This document shows, piece by piece, positions 43,965 through 55,414 of a stretch of DNA of 64,000 bases (positions within the stretch are counted from its first letter, which is position 1; each line of letters begins with the position of its first letter). The stretch is taken from contig JAOANR010000009.1 in the NCBI GenBank assembly GCA_030278955.1, positions 36,525,974-36,589,973 of the forward strand, given 5' to 3'. This DNA comes from Hygrophila difformis. Lineage: Eukaryota; Streptophyta; Magnoliopsida; Lamiales; Acanthaceae. A program made the translations under genes and the position numbers. Below the pieces are notes generated by a model, which was not told where the DNA came from, did no database searches, and worked only from the letters and a program-made list of their open reading frames with translations.

Positions 43965-44295
43965 CAGAATGCGCCACACACACTGTGTGGTGCTTAAATT
44001 GGCCTTGCAGTGCCACATTGGCGCCTGGAAACTTAGAAAATTTTCTAAGTTTTTCCAGAATGCGCCACATGTGCTTTGCGGCGCCTAAATCTGCTCTGAA
44101 GCGCCACATTATGCGCCGTAAAATGAGAATTTTTCCAAGTCTGCTTCAGGATGCGCCGCATACACTGTGCGGCGCCTAAATCCCCTCTCCAGCGCCACAT
44201 TCGGGCCACGGATTTGGTCTTATCTTCAGGATGCACCACACAGTGTATGGCGCCTAAAACAGCCTCGGAGCGCCACACTGGGCGCCACCGACGCG
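43965..44295 (+). repeat. GCGCC hairpin repeats, block 3 (before extra gene 2)
   Basis: Four units of about 80-100 bp: GCGCCACACACACTGTGTGG, GCGCCACATGTGCTTTGCGG, GCGCCGCATACACTGTGCGG, and a fourth, GCACCACACAGTGTATGGCG. Each pairs across its centre. The third has a perfect 8-bp stem, GCGCCGCA with TGCGGCGC. Differences between units are often matched on the other arm or leave a G-T pair. Confidence 0.78.
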
Positions 44296-44586
44296 AATTT
44301 TTGAAAAATCCGCGAATCCAAAAGATTCAAATCATATCTAATCGATTTTTGGGATCCTAAACAGCATTATAATGACTCCAAATCGTATGTTTAGTGTATA
44401 TTTGGATCTAGATTAAATCAATCACTCCATATCTCAACAAAATCAAGATTTCACTCTCTTTAAAAAGAGGAAGAACGATCGGTCATCACCATGTTCTACC
44501 AAATCTGTCCACTCTCTTCTCTTTCAGTCTAATTAACTTCCTAATACCTGTCCTACCTTCTAAATTGTTGTACAAAGTTATTATTC

Positions 44587-46024
44587 ATGGGACCTAAGAG
44601 GAAATCAACTCAAGGAAACAAGAGGAACAATGTCGGAAAGAAGCAGAAAGCCAAGGAAGTGCCCCAATCGCAGCCACTTGTTATTAGGGAACCTGATCCG
44701 GAACCGGCAGCTGTAAATGATGAATATGAGTTTGTGGATGAACTATTGGTTGCTGACTCCGTGGATGGAGAGGATGATCCACAACAGGAAGAAGATGATG
44801 CTGAATCTCCAGAAAAAGTTTCATCTGAGGGAACCAAACATTCAAGTGGTTCTAAGGCAAAGAGGAAAAGCCATAATAGGAAGGATGATACACCTCCCTT
44901 GCAAGAATTAACCGGAGACATCTTTAATCAGGCGATCTTTATAAGTCAACAGGCTTATTCTTACTACCAAGGAATGAAGGAAAAGTGGATCATCCAAGAC
45001 AAAGGCTTTATTGAAGATGATATGGAGCGGGTTTTGGTTCATGATGCCTTAGCAAGTCGTGGATGGATGAAGTTTGCTGAGCATCCGGATGGAGTGTATT
45101 CGTGGGAGCTTACTAGGCAATTTCTAGCCAATGCCCAGTATAGACACTTCACTTCATGGATTCGGGGAGTGCCCGTACCTTATGACCCAGACACAATTAA
45201 CCGACTTTATGGTACTGTGGATGTCTCTTGCCCGGCTACGAGGAAGAATGCCTTTTATGATCATGTGTATGCTAAAGAAGGGGGAAAGGAGCTAGAAAAG
45301 AAGGTTTTAAAGGAGATGTTTGGAAAGCAGAAGAAAGTTGCCTACATAGAGGGTACAAACAATGAGAGGATTGTTGCTACTTTGATGGATGCCCCATTGT
45401 ATCAGATTTACCTGTTCTATAAGCATAGGATATATCCTACTTCACACACTTCTCATCCTGGTGTAGAAGAGCTGTATTTTGTGTACTGTGTGAAGAATGG
45501 GTTGCCTGTTGATATTGGAGAGTTGATAGCAGATGAATTAGACAGTATGGGATCTGATGATGCAAGGAAAACACTTGGGTTCCCGGCACTGATTTGGGAA
45601 CTTTGTGAGAAAGCTGGAGCAAATGTTGGAGCCTATGCTCAAGATTTGGCAAGGAAACCTCCTATCACCTTCAAGAGATTCTATCACAAGCCTGGAGTAA
45701 GATGTGCAGAACTTGCTTACCCGACTTCACCTCGTGGAGCACCCATTCATCATCCTGATATACCTAGTACATCTGGTACTAGTGCAGAGCCTGCAGAGAT
45801 TGCAATTAATAGGTTGACTTATGAGATTCAGCTTAGAGCCGAGATGGAGGAAGGAGGATAGTACACAGACACAGCTTGCACGACTTTCTTCCAGACTTGA
45901 GCACTTCATGTCTGAAAGTTTAGGTGATCGATACGCTCCTCCTACTGATTCGAGCTCTAAAGATGGTGATGATGGTCCTAGGGAAGATGAAGTAGATGAT
46001 TTGGATAGATCTTTAGAAATCTAG
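44587..46024 (+). pseudogene. Element E extra gene 2, frameshifted
   Basis: From ATG 44587 a 424-residue frame runs to 45861. Its segments match extra gene 1: GDIFNQAIFISQQAYSYY, WIIQDKGF, SRGWMKFAEHPDGVYSWELTRQFLANA, MDAPLYQIYLFYKHRIYPTSHT, GLPVDIGELIADEL, FPALIWELCEKAGA and KPGVRC. The expected C-terminal part continues in a second frame from about 45850 to 46024 (LSSRLEHFMSESLGDRYAPP, matching gene 1 ARLEYFMSQTLGQRYVAP), so a small indel near 45850 in the purine run breaks the gene. The N terminus is basic, then acidic. Genes 1 and 2 are tandem paralogues, each preceded by a GCGCC block. Role unknown. Confidence 0.78.
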
Positions 46025-47466
46025 ATTTTTTATTAGAGAGGATTGCTCCCTTTTTGATTTAAATTGTAATGATTAGATTAATTTTGGTAATATTTTGCTT
46101 ATTTTAATTAGTATCTTTATGTAATAGTTGCCAGAACTTGTGGTATTTTGCTTTTGGTAAGTTTATAAAATTTGATATTTTAATTAAATCTGTCCATTTT
46201 TATTTAATTAATAAAAGAGCTAATAAAAATCAAAAATCTGAAATTTAAATATTAAAATAATAAAAATCTGAATTTAAATAAATTGTGGATGGAATTTAAT
46301 TATTTTAATTTATAATTTACCATGTGCTCTAATGATTATCTTTTGTATGAGTAAATACCATATAAATATGTAAAGAAGCAGGATATGCCATGAAGAAGCA
46401 AGCAAAAAGGGGACATCCATGATGGTGAAAGAATTTCTAAGATCTAAATGCTTCAGGTGTGATCTTTTCATGTTTTATGTTATCAATTTGCATGAAATAT
46501 GTGGTAAGAGCTTGATTTAGTTTTATTTTACTATTTATTATGCTTTGAATAAAATGGTACATGCATAATAAGGGCATATAAATTATTTTAAATTTAAATT
46601 ATGTTTTCCCAGTGGTGCTATTATCTAGAGATTATCACATCATTGCCAATACGGAGAAAATCCAAATAAGTCTAAATGTTCTGCTTTAATCCGATTTTAC
46701 AACTTAATGAGTATTAGGTTTCTTAGTTTAAAGTCCTAGACTTTGTTAAATTGTTGTGCAAGTTGTTTGAACTATTGATGACAATTCTATTTACCTTGCA
46801 GAAAATTACTTGATTAATTAGACTAGTTATGTAATATGTGGAGAGTTATCATTATTTTATATAAATATGCTCGTTCCAAGTCTTTTTAAATGCTTAATTA
46901 AAATAAAGTCAGAGTAAAACCCCTACATTTAAAAAAATAATAATATAGTACTCAAATCTTGCAAAAAGAAAAAGAAAAAAATATTGAAGAATTAAAGATC
47001 AAAAAAAAGAGAAAAAAAAAAGAGAATAATATATTAAAAAGGGGAATTAAATAAAAATTCATAAACTCTTGACTGGATGACTGGCACATATTCGGTGACA
47101 TGAGTAGCTTTTGGAATTCAACTGTCTACAACTCAGCCTAAGTGTCTAGAATATAGTGAAACCTAGCCATGGATTGAGCATATTTCAAGACTGGAATAGA
47201 AAAGCAAATTTACATTATTCACTCTCCCATATCAAGTGCTATGTATAATTAATTTGTTTTCTGTATTGTAAGTGCTTTGGGTATCTAGTTTTAATAACTG
47301 ATGCATATCAATTTGCCTAGTTCTAGTACATTAAACTTTGAACCCTTCTTACCTCATTTTGTTGTTGAAATCTATGATTCGGCAGAACTATAGAGACTTT
47401 ATCTTTATTATCTTGATTGGCAAGATGATGTGTTAATTGATCTCATTGCTCATGGGACGAGCAATA
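46025..47466 (+). other. AT-rich 3' noncoding region of element E
   Basis: No gene seen. 46925-47055 is purine-rich low-complexity sequence with A and GA runs, a feature often found before the 3' LTR in Athila and Tat elements. Confidence 0.5.
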
Positions 47467-47483
47467 TTTAAGTGTGAGGATGT
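47467..47483 (+). promoter_or_regulatory. Element E polypurine tract
   Basis: TTTAAGTGTGAGGATGT directly precedes the 3' LTR. It is less purely purine than usual but is the typical Athila form. Confidence 0.7.
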
Positions 47484-48052
47484 TGATGCACCATGTGAAA
47501 CCACATTTAAATGAGCTTAAATTGTGTTAAAATGAACCTAAATTGCATGCATGTGACCCTATTTTAATGCTTTTTAGTTTATATTTCATGTGGTTTGTAA
47601 ATATTAATAATTATGGTTAAATTGAGCTTGTTTGAGTTTAATTTACCATGTTTTATGCTTTTTAATAAGACTTTGGCAAATCTAATACATTGCAATGATG
47701 TTTCAGGCATTAAATGATGAAAGAAAGATGTTCGGAGGATAAAGGATGTCAAATTCGGATTTTTCAACACTGGACCGTGCCCAGGATGCGCCACATAGGC
47801 ATGGCGGCGCCGGAATAGACCCCGGAGCCCCACATCAGGCGCCGCATCAACACTTAGAAAAATTTCGGATGGAAAAGTCTTCAGGATGCGCCAACCCTTC
47901 ATGGTGGCGCCCAAATCGACCTCCAGGCGCCACATTATGCGCCGCAATCAGGAAAATTGGAAATTCGTCAGGATGCGCCGACTCTCCTTGGTGGCGCTTG
48001 AAACCCCTCTGGAGCGCCACTTTATGCGCCACCGTCACGGTTGGGCAGTTTT
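47484..48052 (+). repeat. Element E 3' LTR, first part
   Basis: 569 bases identical in order to the start of the 5' LTR, including the GCGCC block (47775-48046). Broken after GGGCAGTTTT by element D. The LTR resumes at 55415 (CTAACATCCCGAACTCGG). Confidence 0.93.
47775..48046 (+). repeat. GCGCC hairpin repeats, block 4 (3' LTR of E)
   Basis: The LTR counterpart of block 1. It keeps some pairs changed in block 1, for example CCAGGCGCCACATTATGCGCC near 47930 where block 1 reads CCAACCGCAAC. Confidence 0.75.
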
Positions 48053-50780
48053 TGTAACACCCCGGATTTGATCACCCAGGCCAGGGCATTACCGCCACAC
48101 CTTCCCAAGCAAGACGCGAACCATTTCGAGCTCACTTGAGAAGATGCTAAGGCTAAGTTGTACCAATACTTAAAAATAATTTAAAAACCATTCAATAAAT
48201 GCCCGAAGGTTTAAATCAGAGTTAAGTCTAACATACATAATTTAAAGCAGTGCGGAAGCTAAGGGCCAAACACGGCCAAACATGAGTTTGAAATTCGTAA
48301 AATAATTTAAAAACAAGTGCGACAAGTCTTCGGAAATTCCCATCCCAAATGTAAATGCGATGCGCTAATCTTCAACATCTGAAAAAAATAGAGACAACGT
48401 ATCTATCAGTACAAAGGTACTGAGTAAGTTAATGTATAGCATAACGAATTTTAAAGTTTTTAGAAGAGAGATTTAAAAATAGAATTTGTAATTTAAAAAG
48501 GAAGGTCGAGTAAAAATAATTCCGGAAGATTCTTACACTTTGCCATACGAATAATATATCATTATTCATTTTTATCGAGAAACCATTCTTGGGGAATCAA
48601 ACCCACAAGAGCTCAAACATATTCTTTTACCATTGTTTCCATATTTCAAATACATTCTTTTACCATTTTTGGGGAATCAAACCCGCAAGAGCTCAAACGC
48701 CTTCGTTTACCATTGTTCATTAGGATCGAGGACACCGTCCTTGGGGAATCGAACCCGCAAGAACCCAATATACATCCTAGGGAATCGAACCCATAGGAGT
48801 CAACAATATCCTGGGGAATCGAACCCGCAGGAAAAACATAAACCTTGGGGAATCGAACCCGCAAGGCAAGTGAAAGCAGCGGACCCTATACAGACACACT
48901 CCGGAGCCCTAGGTAACCCATACGGATACATCTAGGAGTATAGACTCATACAATCACGCAACATATTTCCTTGGCGCCGTTTTGGCCACCAAAAAGAGGG
49001 GGCGGCCCAACGAGCTCACGCCAAGTGCACTTACCCTCCAAAATTGGGCATCTAACTCGATCAAAACTCACAAAGTTTCAAAATCCCCATTTTAATCATT
49101 ACAACCCATGTCTACATTTCCAGAATTCATAAGATTCATAAAAGAGTAGCAATCGACTCAATAACCATCAAAACGTACGAAACCAAATTTCACCGGTAAG
49201 ACTACACTGTGGCAGTTTTCAAAATTGTATTAGGAAATGTAGTAAAACTTTGTGAAAAATTCTGAAAATTTTACAGGTGTTAGGCGACATCAAAATAAAC
49301 ATTTTTCTCAGAAATATGCCTTAGCAAATTCGGACTCTAAGTCGCTCAAAAAAAATCATCTCAGAAACTTGTTTTCAAAAGGGTGCAAAGACCAGTGTTC
49401 ATCCGACCACAGCTTACTTAAAAATCCATAACAATTCGAAGGTTGCTCCAAAAATTCTGAAATTTCACAGGAGTAAACTAGACACATAGATGAACAATTT
49501 TCATGAAGAAACTAACCATCAAAAACGACCATAGCTAGGAGAAATATGAACTACAAAACTGAACATGCTAGAAATTTAAATCTGTCACCATGTGTAGCAG
49601 AAAATACCAGATCTATTTTCGACGACCAAATCAATTCCAAAAATTATGAAAATTTACAGGAACCATCTTTAAAGTGTTAGGAACATTTTTCATTTAGACA
49701 AGTTCTTCCAAAAATGAACGGATCTTGACGAAAAACGCTGAACAATTAAAACTACTCGGATAGAAACCCTAGTTGACAGATTTGGCACAAGATGAAGATC
49801 GAACCATATCTCGAAGAATACTCAACCAAACACTCTAAAAATTGATATGCACATCATTAACTTACATATCAAGAGATTAGTGTCGAAAATCCTCAGATTT
49901 GAATCGTCCAAACGTGATCTCCACCCGCGAAACAGTCTACTATCCCCGAATGAACCTATAATCAAACGGTTTGACAAAACTCTTGTGTTTAGGGCAAGAA
50001 ATCCGATTCTAAGGCCAAGGAAATGGAATGGAATCCTTACCTAACAATGGATGAATGGTTTGAAACCTTGCAACTCGTCCAATCCCCTGAGATGATGAAG
50101 AACCACCCACAATTTCTCACCAACACTCAAATGAACTCTAATTTTCGGATGGGTGAATGGGGTGAAGTTTTGGGGGCTGTGGGAGGGTTAAACTCGAATT
50201 TAGGCTTTCTAATTGCAGCCATTAAGGACCTAGGAAAGAGAGGGAGAAGTAATGGCAGTCAATTCTCGAAAATACACCCCCTAATCCTCATCCATTCCAC
50301 CCACTCCCAACATGGTTCAATGAATCCACTTAGTGTTCATGTATCCACCTCTATCCAACTTGTGGGAGTTGTCTCAAGTCCAAAATCCGTCCACAATCAT
50401 CCAATAACACTCCATAATGACTGAGGATTGAATACAAGTCGATTGGAAATTGTGACATATCAAAAATCGGAGCAAAAACGCGTTTGAACGCGTAGGAGCT
50501 GCAGCCCCTGCATGGTGGCGCGCTGGTGGCGCGCACCGCGCGGCCACCGCGCCGCTTCAGGCTGCGATTTTTCTTTTTTTTTTTTTTTATGATTTTTAAT
50601 TCTAAAATCATAATATGGAATTATCCGAGATCGTTGGATAATCCGATAACTCTCTTCGAGTTGCTATCGTCCGAAAATATTTAATTCCGCTCTCTCGGAA
50701 TTATTTCGGTTGCGATAGTTAAATCCAATTCTTTAATTTTTGGATTTAAATAATCGATGTTGATTTTCTCGGGTATTACA
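48053..50780 (-). repeat. Element D 3' LTR (left)
   Basis: On the minus strand it runs TGTAATACCCGAG to GGGGTGTTACA. GC island 50495-50565, donor TTAG-GTAAGGA starting at 50040, hairpin array 48585-48872, hairpin TCAGTAC-CTTT-GTACTGA near 48406-48424, acceptor TTTTTTCAG ending at 48379 (predicted intron 1,662 nt). Confidence 0.93.
48585..48872 (-). repeat. Covarying B-box-like hairpin array, element D LTR
   Basis: Six units contain GGGGAATCGAACCC or GGGGAATCAAACCC (or GGGAATCGAACCC). Flanking bases pair and change together: TCTTG with CAAGA, CTTG with CAAG, CCTA with TAGG, CCTG with CAGG, CCTTG with CAAGG. The complement of the core, GGTTCGATTCC, equals the tRNA B-box consensus in four of the six units. 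No A-box or full tRNA fold is present. The right LTR copy is at 53203-53490. Confidence 0.8.
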
Positions 50781-50819
50781 GTCTACCCCCCTTAGAAATC
50801 AACTTCGTCCTCGAAGTTG
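50781..50819 (-). promoter_or_regulatory. Element D polypurine tract and hairpin
   Basis: On the minus strand CAACTTCG-AGGA-CGAAGTTG (50800-50819) is followed by CTAAGGGGGGTAGAC and the LTR start. A second tract, AAGGGGGAGAGGATGTG, lies about 150 bases further inside at 50930-50950. Confidence 0.85.
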
Positions 50820-50971
50820 GGTCGCACTCGGAAAGCAACACCAACATAAACTAGTAGTTTACACGCATAGAATTATTGAGGCTCGAAAATTAAATTCTTA
50901 CCTCAACGCGTGACATCTCTGTGGGGTATCACATCCTCTCCCCCTTAGGACCGCAGTTATGTCCCCATAAC

Positions 50972-52132
50972 TGCCTATGAATTTTCTTGCTGGTTGCGAT
51001 TCTGTTGTGGCCTCTGTCCTTGATTATTGGGATGATTTGGCCCAGTCGGCCGATTTTCGTGTGGAGGATTCACCAGATCCAACCTCTTCTCGATCATCTC
51101 CTCGCGAACATTGCACTCTCTGATCATGTGGTCTTCTCCACCACATCTATAACAAGTTCCACGCTTAGGGCACTCGCGCACCAGATGCGCTTTGTGGCAC
51201 TACGGGCATCGTGGTATGGATGTACCACGGGTGTCATTTCTTCTGTTGTTCAAACCTCTGTCTGCATTCTCCTTAGGTCCATCGAACTTAGCTTGACCAT
51301 CGTTCTTCCTCAATTTGTTATTATTGTTGCTTCGATTCTTTTTCTCAAATCTTTGCGAGCCCTTGGTCGACTCACCATCGTCCTTGCGTTTCAGCTGCTG
51401 GACACGAGCAATTGCTACAGCTCGGTCATACACTGCCTGTAGTGTATTGTGTTGTCCTCCAACCAGTATCTCTCGGATACTAAGGTTTAGCCCCATCTCG
51501 AACTTCTGGGCCTTGTCGGAGTCAGTTGGTACAAGTCTCGGAGCAAAGCGAACTAACTCCTTGAACTTGGTGTAATATTCTTGCACCGTTTTTCCTCCTT
51601 GTCTTAAGTTAATAAATTCTTCATACTTCGCAGCCTTAGTGCTCAGTGGATAAAACCTCTCTCTCAAGGCTTCCTCAAATTCTTCCCATGTATAAACCTT
51701 CTCAACTTCGGCCGAATCTCCCTGGAGATGTTGCCACCACTCGTCCGCCTCTCCATCCAGATAATAGGTCGCCACTCGAACCTTCTCGTTCTCGGGGCAT
51801 TTGACGGCAATAAGAAGCTTGTCAAAAGTTCGGATCCAATTCTCTAACTTGGTAGGGTCCTCTTGGCCGTCATAATGAGGTGGTTTGTAGGGGTTCACCA
51901 ATGCTAGGTAGTTGCCTCGGGCTACCGGCGGTGGTACACTCGCTTGTGCACGTTACACCTCGGCATTTCCTAGTGCTACGAGAACTTCCTCAATATTCCT
52001 TAGAGGCTCATCCATATTGTTGGGAACAGTTGGCACTCGCCCTCCTACGTTTTGAGGAATGTCATTGTTGTTAGGTGCGCTAGCACCACCGTTGTTTGGG
52101 ACTACCCTCCTTGGCCTTCCCCTAGGTGCCAT
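50972..52132 (-). pseudogene. Element D gag with two in-frame stops
   Basis: From ATG at 52132 one frame of 387 codons covers a full-length gag: MAPRGRPRR start, NYLALVNPYKPPHYDGQEDP, WIRTFDKLLIAVKCPENEKV, ATYYLDGEADEWWQHLQ, FEEALRERFYPLSTKAAKYEEF, LVPTDSDKAQKFEMGL, and a CCHC zinc knuckle CYRCGGEDHMIREC near the C terminus. A second, preceding CCHC-like element is interrupted. Stops lie at 51953-51955 (residue 60) and 51197-51199 (residue 312, within the first zinc element). The knuckle normally binds element RNA. No protease or pol follows; the gene ends about 190 bases before the LTR. Element C carries the N-terminal half of the same gag. Confidence 0.9.
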
Positions 52133-52593
52133 TTTCTGTTATCCAAGCACGCGAAGATGAGTACTAGTCTAAGGCATGTTAGAAGTCAGGAAGATCTAAT
52201 GATAGGAAGGGCAAGAGGAGAGAATAGATATGTGCAAACTAAGCACCCTTGACCAAGTTCTAAGGCTAAAGCAAGGTTAGATCCAAGTTAGTGGCTCTAA
52301 GGCATGGTCAATCGACATACCAACTAAGAACATTATCAAATACACGTGACATGCATATATATACTTTGAGCATTTTAAAAAAAAATGATGGATGTATGCA
52401 AATGCATCCCCCCAAAAAAAAATACTTATGTATTTTTTTCAAGACTTGTCGGAACAATTGTTATATAATTCCCATGGGTTTTAAAATAAAATTCATTTCC
52501 ATGGAAATAATATTTGAAATGCTTAAACGTAATACTGAAAATTTTGGGCCTCTATAGTGGGCCGAAAAATAATAGCTTTAAAAAAAATTTCCG

Positions 52594-52667
52594 GGCTCTG
52601 ATACCACTTTGGTATCAGATAATATCTTTAAAATAATAGCTTTAAAATATTCCGGGCTCTGATACCA
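52594..52667 (-). promoter_or_regulatory. Element D primer site and its duplicate
   Basis: On the minus strand TTGGTATCAGAGCCCGG beside the LTR (52651-52668) fits initiator methionine tRNA. A second copy, AGTGGTATCAGAGCCCGG, lies about 60 bases further inside (52590-52608), with related A/T-rich sequence between, so a local duplication occurred. Confidence 0.85.
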
Positions 52668-52670
52668 ATT

Positions 52671-55409
52671 TGTAACACCCCGGATTTGATCACCCAGGCC
52701 AGGGCATTACCGCCACACCTTCCCAAGCAAGACGCGAACCATTTCGAGCTCACTTGAGAAGATGCTAAGGCTAAGTTGTACCAATACTTAAAAATAATTT
52801 AAAAACCATTCAATAAATGCCCGAAGGTTTAAATCAGAGTTAAGTCTAACATACATAATTTAAAGCAGTGCGGAAGCTAAGGGCCAAACACGGCCAAACA
52901 TGAGTTTGAAATTCGTAAAATAATTTAAAAACAAGTGCGACAAGTCTTCGGAAATTCCCATCCCAAATGTAAATGCGATGCGCTAATCTTCAACATCTGA
53001 AAAAAATAGAGACAACGTATCTATCAGTACAAAGGTACTGAGTAAGTTAATGTATAGCATAACGAATTTTAAAGTTTTTAGAAGAGAGATTTAAAAATAG
53101 AATTTGTAATTTAAAAAGGAAGGTCGAGTAAAAATAATTCCGGAAGATTCTTACACTTTGCCATACGAATAATATATCATTATTCATTTTTATCGAGAAA
53201 CCATTCTTGGGGAATCAAACCCACAAGAGCTCAAACATATTCTTTTACCATTGTTTCCATATTTCAAATACATTCTTTTACCATTTTTGGGGAATCAAAC
53301 CCGCAAGAGCTCAAACGCCTTCGTTTACCATTGTTCATTAGGATCGAGGACACCGTCCTTGGGGAATCGAACCCGCAAGAACCCAATATACATCCTAGGG
53401 AATCGAACCCATAGGAGTCAACAATATCCTGGGGAATCGAACCCGCAGGAAAAACATAAACCTTGGGGAATCGAACCCGCAAGGCAAGTGAAAGCAGCGG
53501 ACCCTATACAGACACACTCCGGAGCCCTAGGTAACCCATATGGATACATCTAGGAGTATAGACTCATACAATCACGCAACATATTTCCTTGGCGCCGTTT
53601 TGGCCACCAAAAAGAGGGGGCGGCCCAACGAGCTCACGCCAAGTGCACTTACCCTCCAAAATTGGGCATCTAACTCGATCAAAACTCACAAAGTTTCAAA
53701 ATCCCCATTTTAATCATTACAACCCATGTCTACATTTCCAGAATTCATAAGATTCATAAAAGAGTAGCAATCGACTCAATAACCATCAAAACGTACGAAA
53801 CCAAATTTCACCGGTAAGACTACACTGTGGCAGTTTTCAAAATCGTATTAGGAAATGTAGTAAAACTTTGTGAAAAATTCTGAAAATTTTACAGGTGTTA
53901 GGCGACATCAAAATAAACATTTTTCTCAGAAATATGCCTTAGCAAATTCGGACTCTAAGTCGCTCAAAAAAAATCATCTCAGAAACTTGTTTTCAAAAGG
54001 GTGCAAAGACCAGTGTTCATCCGACCACAGCTTACTTAAAAATCCATAACAATTCGAAGGTTGCTCCAAAAATTCTGAAATTTCACAGGAGTAAACTAGA
54101 CACATAGATGAACAATTTTCATGAAGAAACTAACCATCAAAAACGACCATAGCTAGGAGAAATATGAACTACAAAACTGAACATGCTAGAAATTTAAATC
54201 TGTCACCATGTGTAGCAGAAAATACCAGATCTATTTTCGACGACCAAATCAATTCCAAAAATTATGAAAATTTACAGGAACCATCTTTAAAGTGTTAGGA
54301 ACATTTTTCATTTAGACAAGTTCTTCCAAAAATGAACGGATCTTGACGAAAAACGCTGAACAATTAAAACTACTCGGATAGAAACCCTAGTTGACAGATT
54401 TGGCACAAGATGAAGATCGAACCATATCTCGAAGAATACTCAACCAAACACTCTAAAAATTGATATGCACATCATTAACTTACATATCAAGAGATTAGTG
54501 TCGAAAATCCTCAGATTTGAATCGTCCAAACGTGATCTCCACCCGCGAAACAGTCTACTATCCCCGAATGAACCTATAATCAAACGGTTTGACAAAACTC
54601 TTGTGTTTAGGGCAAGAAATCCGATTCTAAGGCCAAGGAAATGGAATGGAATCCTTACCTAACAATGGATGAATGGTTTGAAACCTTGCAACTCGTCCAA
54701 TCCCCTGAGATGATGAAGAACCACCCACAATTTCTCACCAACACTCAAATGAACTCTAATTTTCGGATGGGTGAATGGGGTGAAGTTTTGGGGGCTGTGG
54801 GAGGGTTAAACTCGAATTTAGGCTTTCTAATTGCAGCCATTAAGGACCTAGGAAAGAGAGGGAGAAGTAATGGCAGTCAATTCTCGAAAATACACCCCCT
54901 AATCCTCATCCATTCCACCCACTCCCAACATGGTTCAATGAATCCACTTAGTGTTCATGTATCCACCTCTATCCAACTTGTGGGAGTTGTCTCAAGTCCA
55001 AAATCCGTCCACAATCATCCAATAACACTCCATAATGACTGAGGATTGAATACAAGTCGATTGGAAATTGTGACATATCAAAAATCGGAGCAAAAACGCG
55101 TTTGAACGCGTAGGAGCTGCAGCCCCTGCATGGTGGCGCGCTGGTGGCGCGCACCGCGCGGCCACCGCGCCGCTTCAGGCTGCGATTTTTCTTTCTTTTT
55201 TTTTTTTTTTTTTTTTTATGATTTTTAATTCTAAAATCATAATATGGAATTATCCGAGATCGTTGGATAATCCGATAACTCTCTTCGAGTTGCTATCGTC
55301 CGAAAATATTTAATTCCGCTCTCTCGGAATTATTTCGGTTGCGATAGTTAAATCCAATTCTTTAATTTTTGGATTTAAATAATCAATGTTGATTTTCTCG
55401 GGTATTACA
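52671..55409 (-). repeat. Element D 5' LTR (right)
   Basis: 2,739 bp and near-identical to the left LTR, with the donor starting at 54658 and the acceptor ending at 52997. Differences noted include a T for C at about 53540 and a longer T run at about 55195-55217. Confidence 0.93.
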
Positions 55410-55414
55410 GTTTT

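Larger units (their letters stand above)
48053..55409 (-). mobile_element. Element D: non-autonomous LTR element in E 3' LTR
   Basis: A 7,357-bp minus-strand element lies between perfect copies of GTTTT (48048-48052 and 55410-55414). LTRs of 2,728 and 2,739 bp look nearly identical by eye, with most of the length difference in a poly(T) run near 50575 and 55200. The 1.9-kb interior codes only for a damaged gag. There is no pol. The primer site is partly duplicated. It is a young insertion relative to E. Confidence 0.95.

Noticed and set aside
48585..48935. Possible CRISPR array or run of tRNA genes
   Set aside because: Repeats and spacers vary in length, and the sequence lies in an LTR of a plant element. 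There is no A-box, anticodon arm or acceptor stem, so it is neither CRISPR nor complete tRNA. The 100-residue frame here is a by-product of the repeat.
50023..50424. 133-residue frame, identical at 54641-55042
   Set aside because: It lies in the leader region of both element D LTRs and includes the predicted splice donor. It has no known domain.
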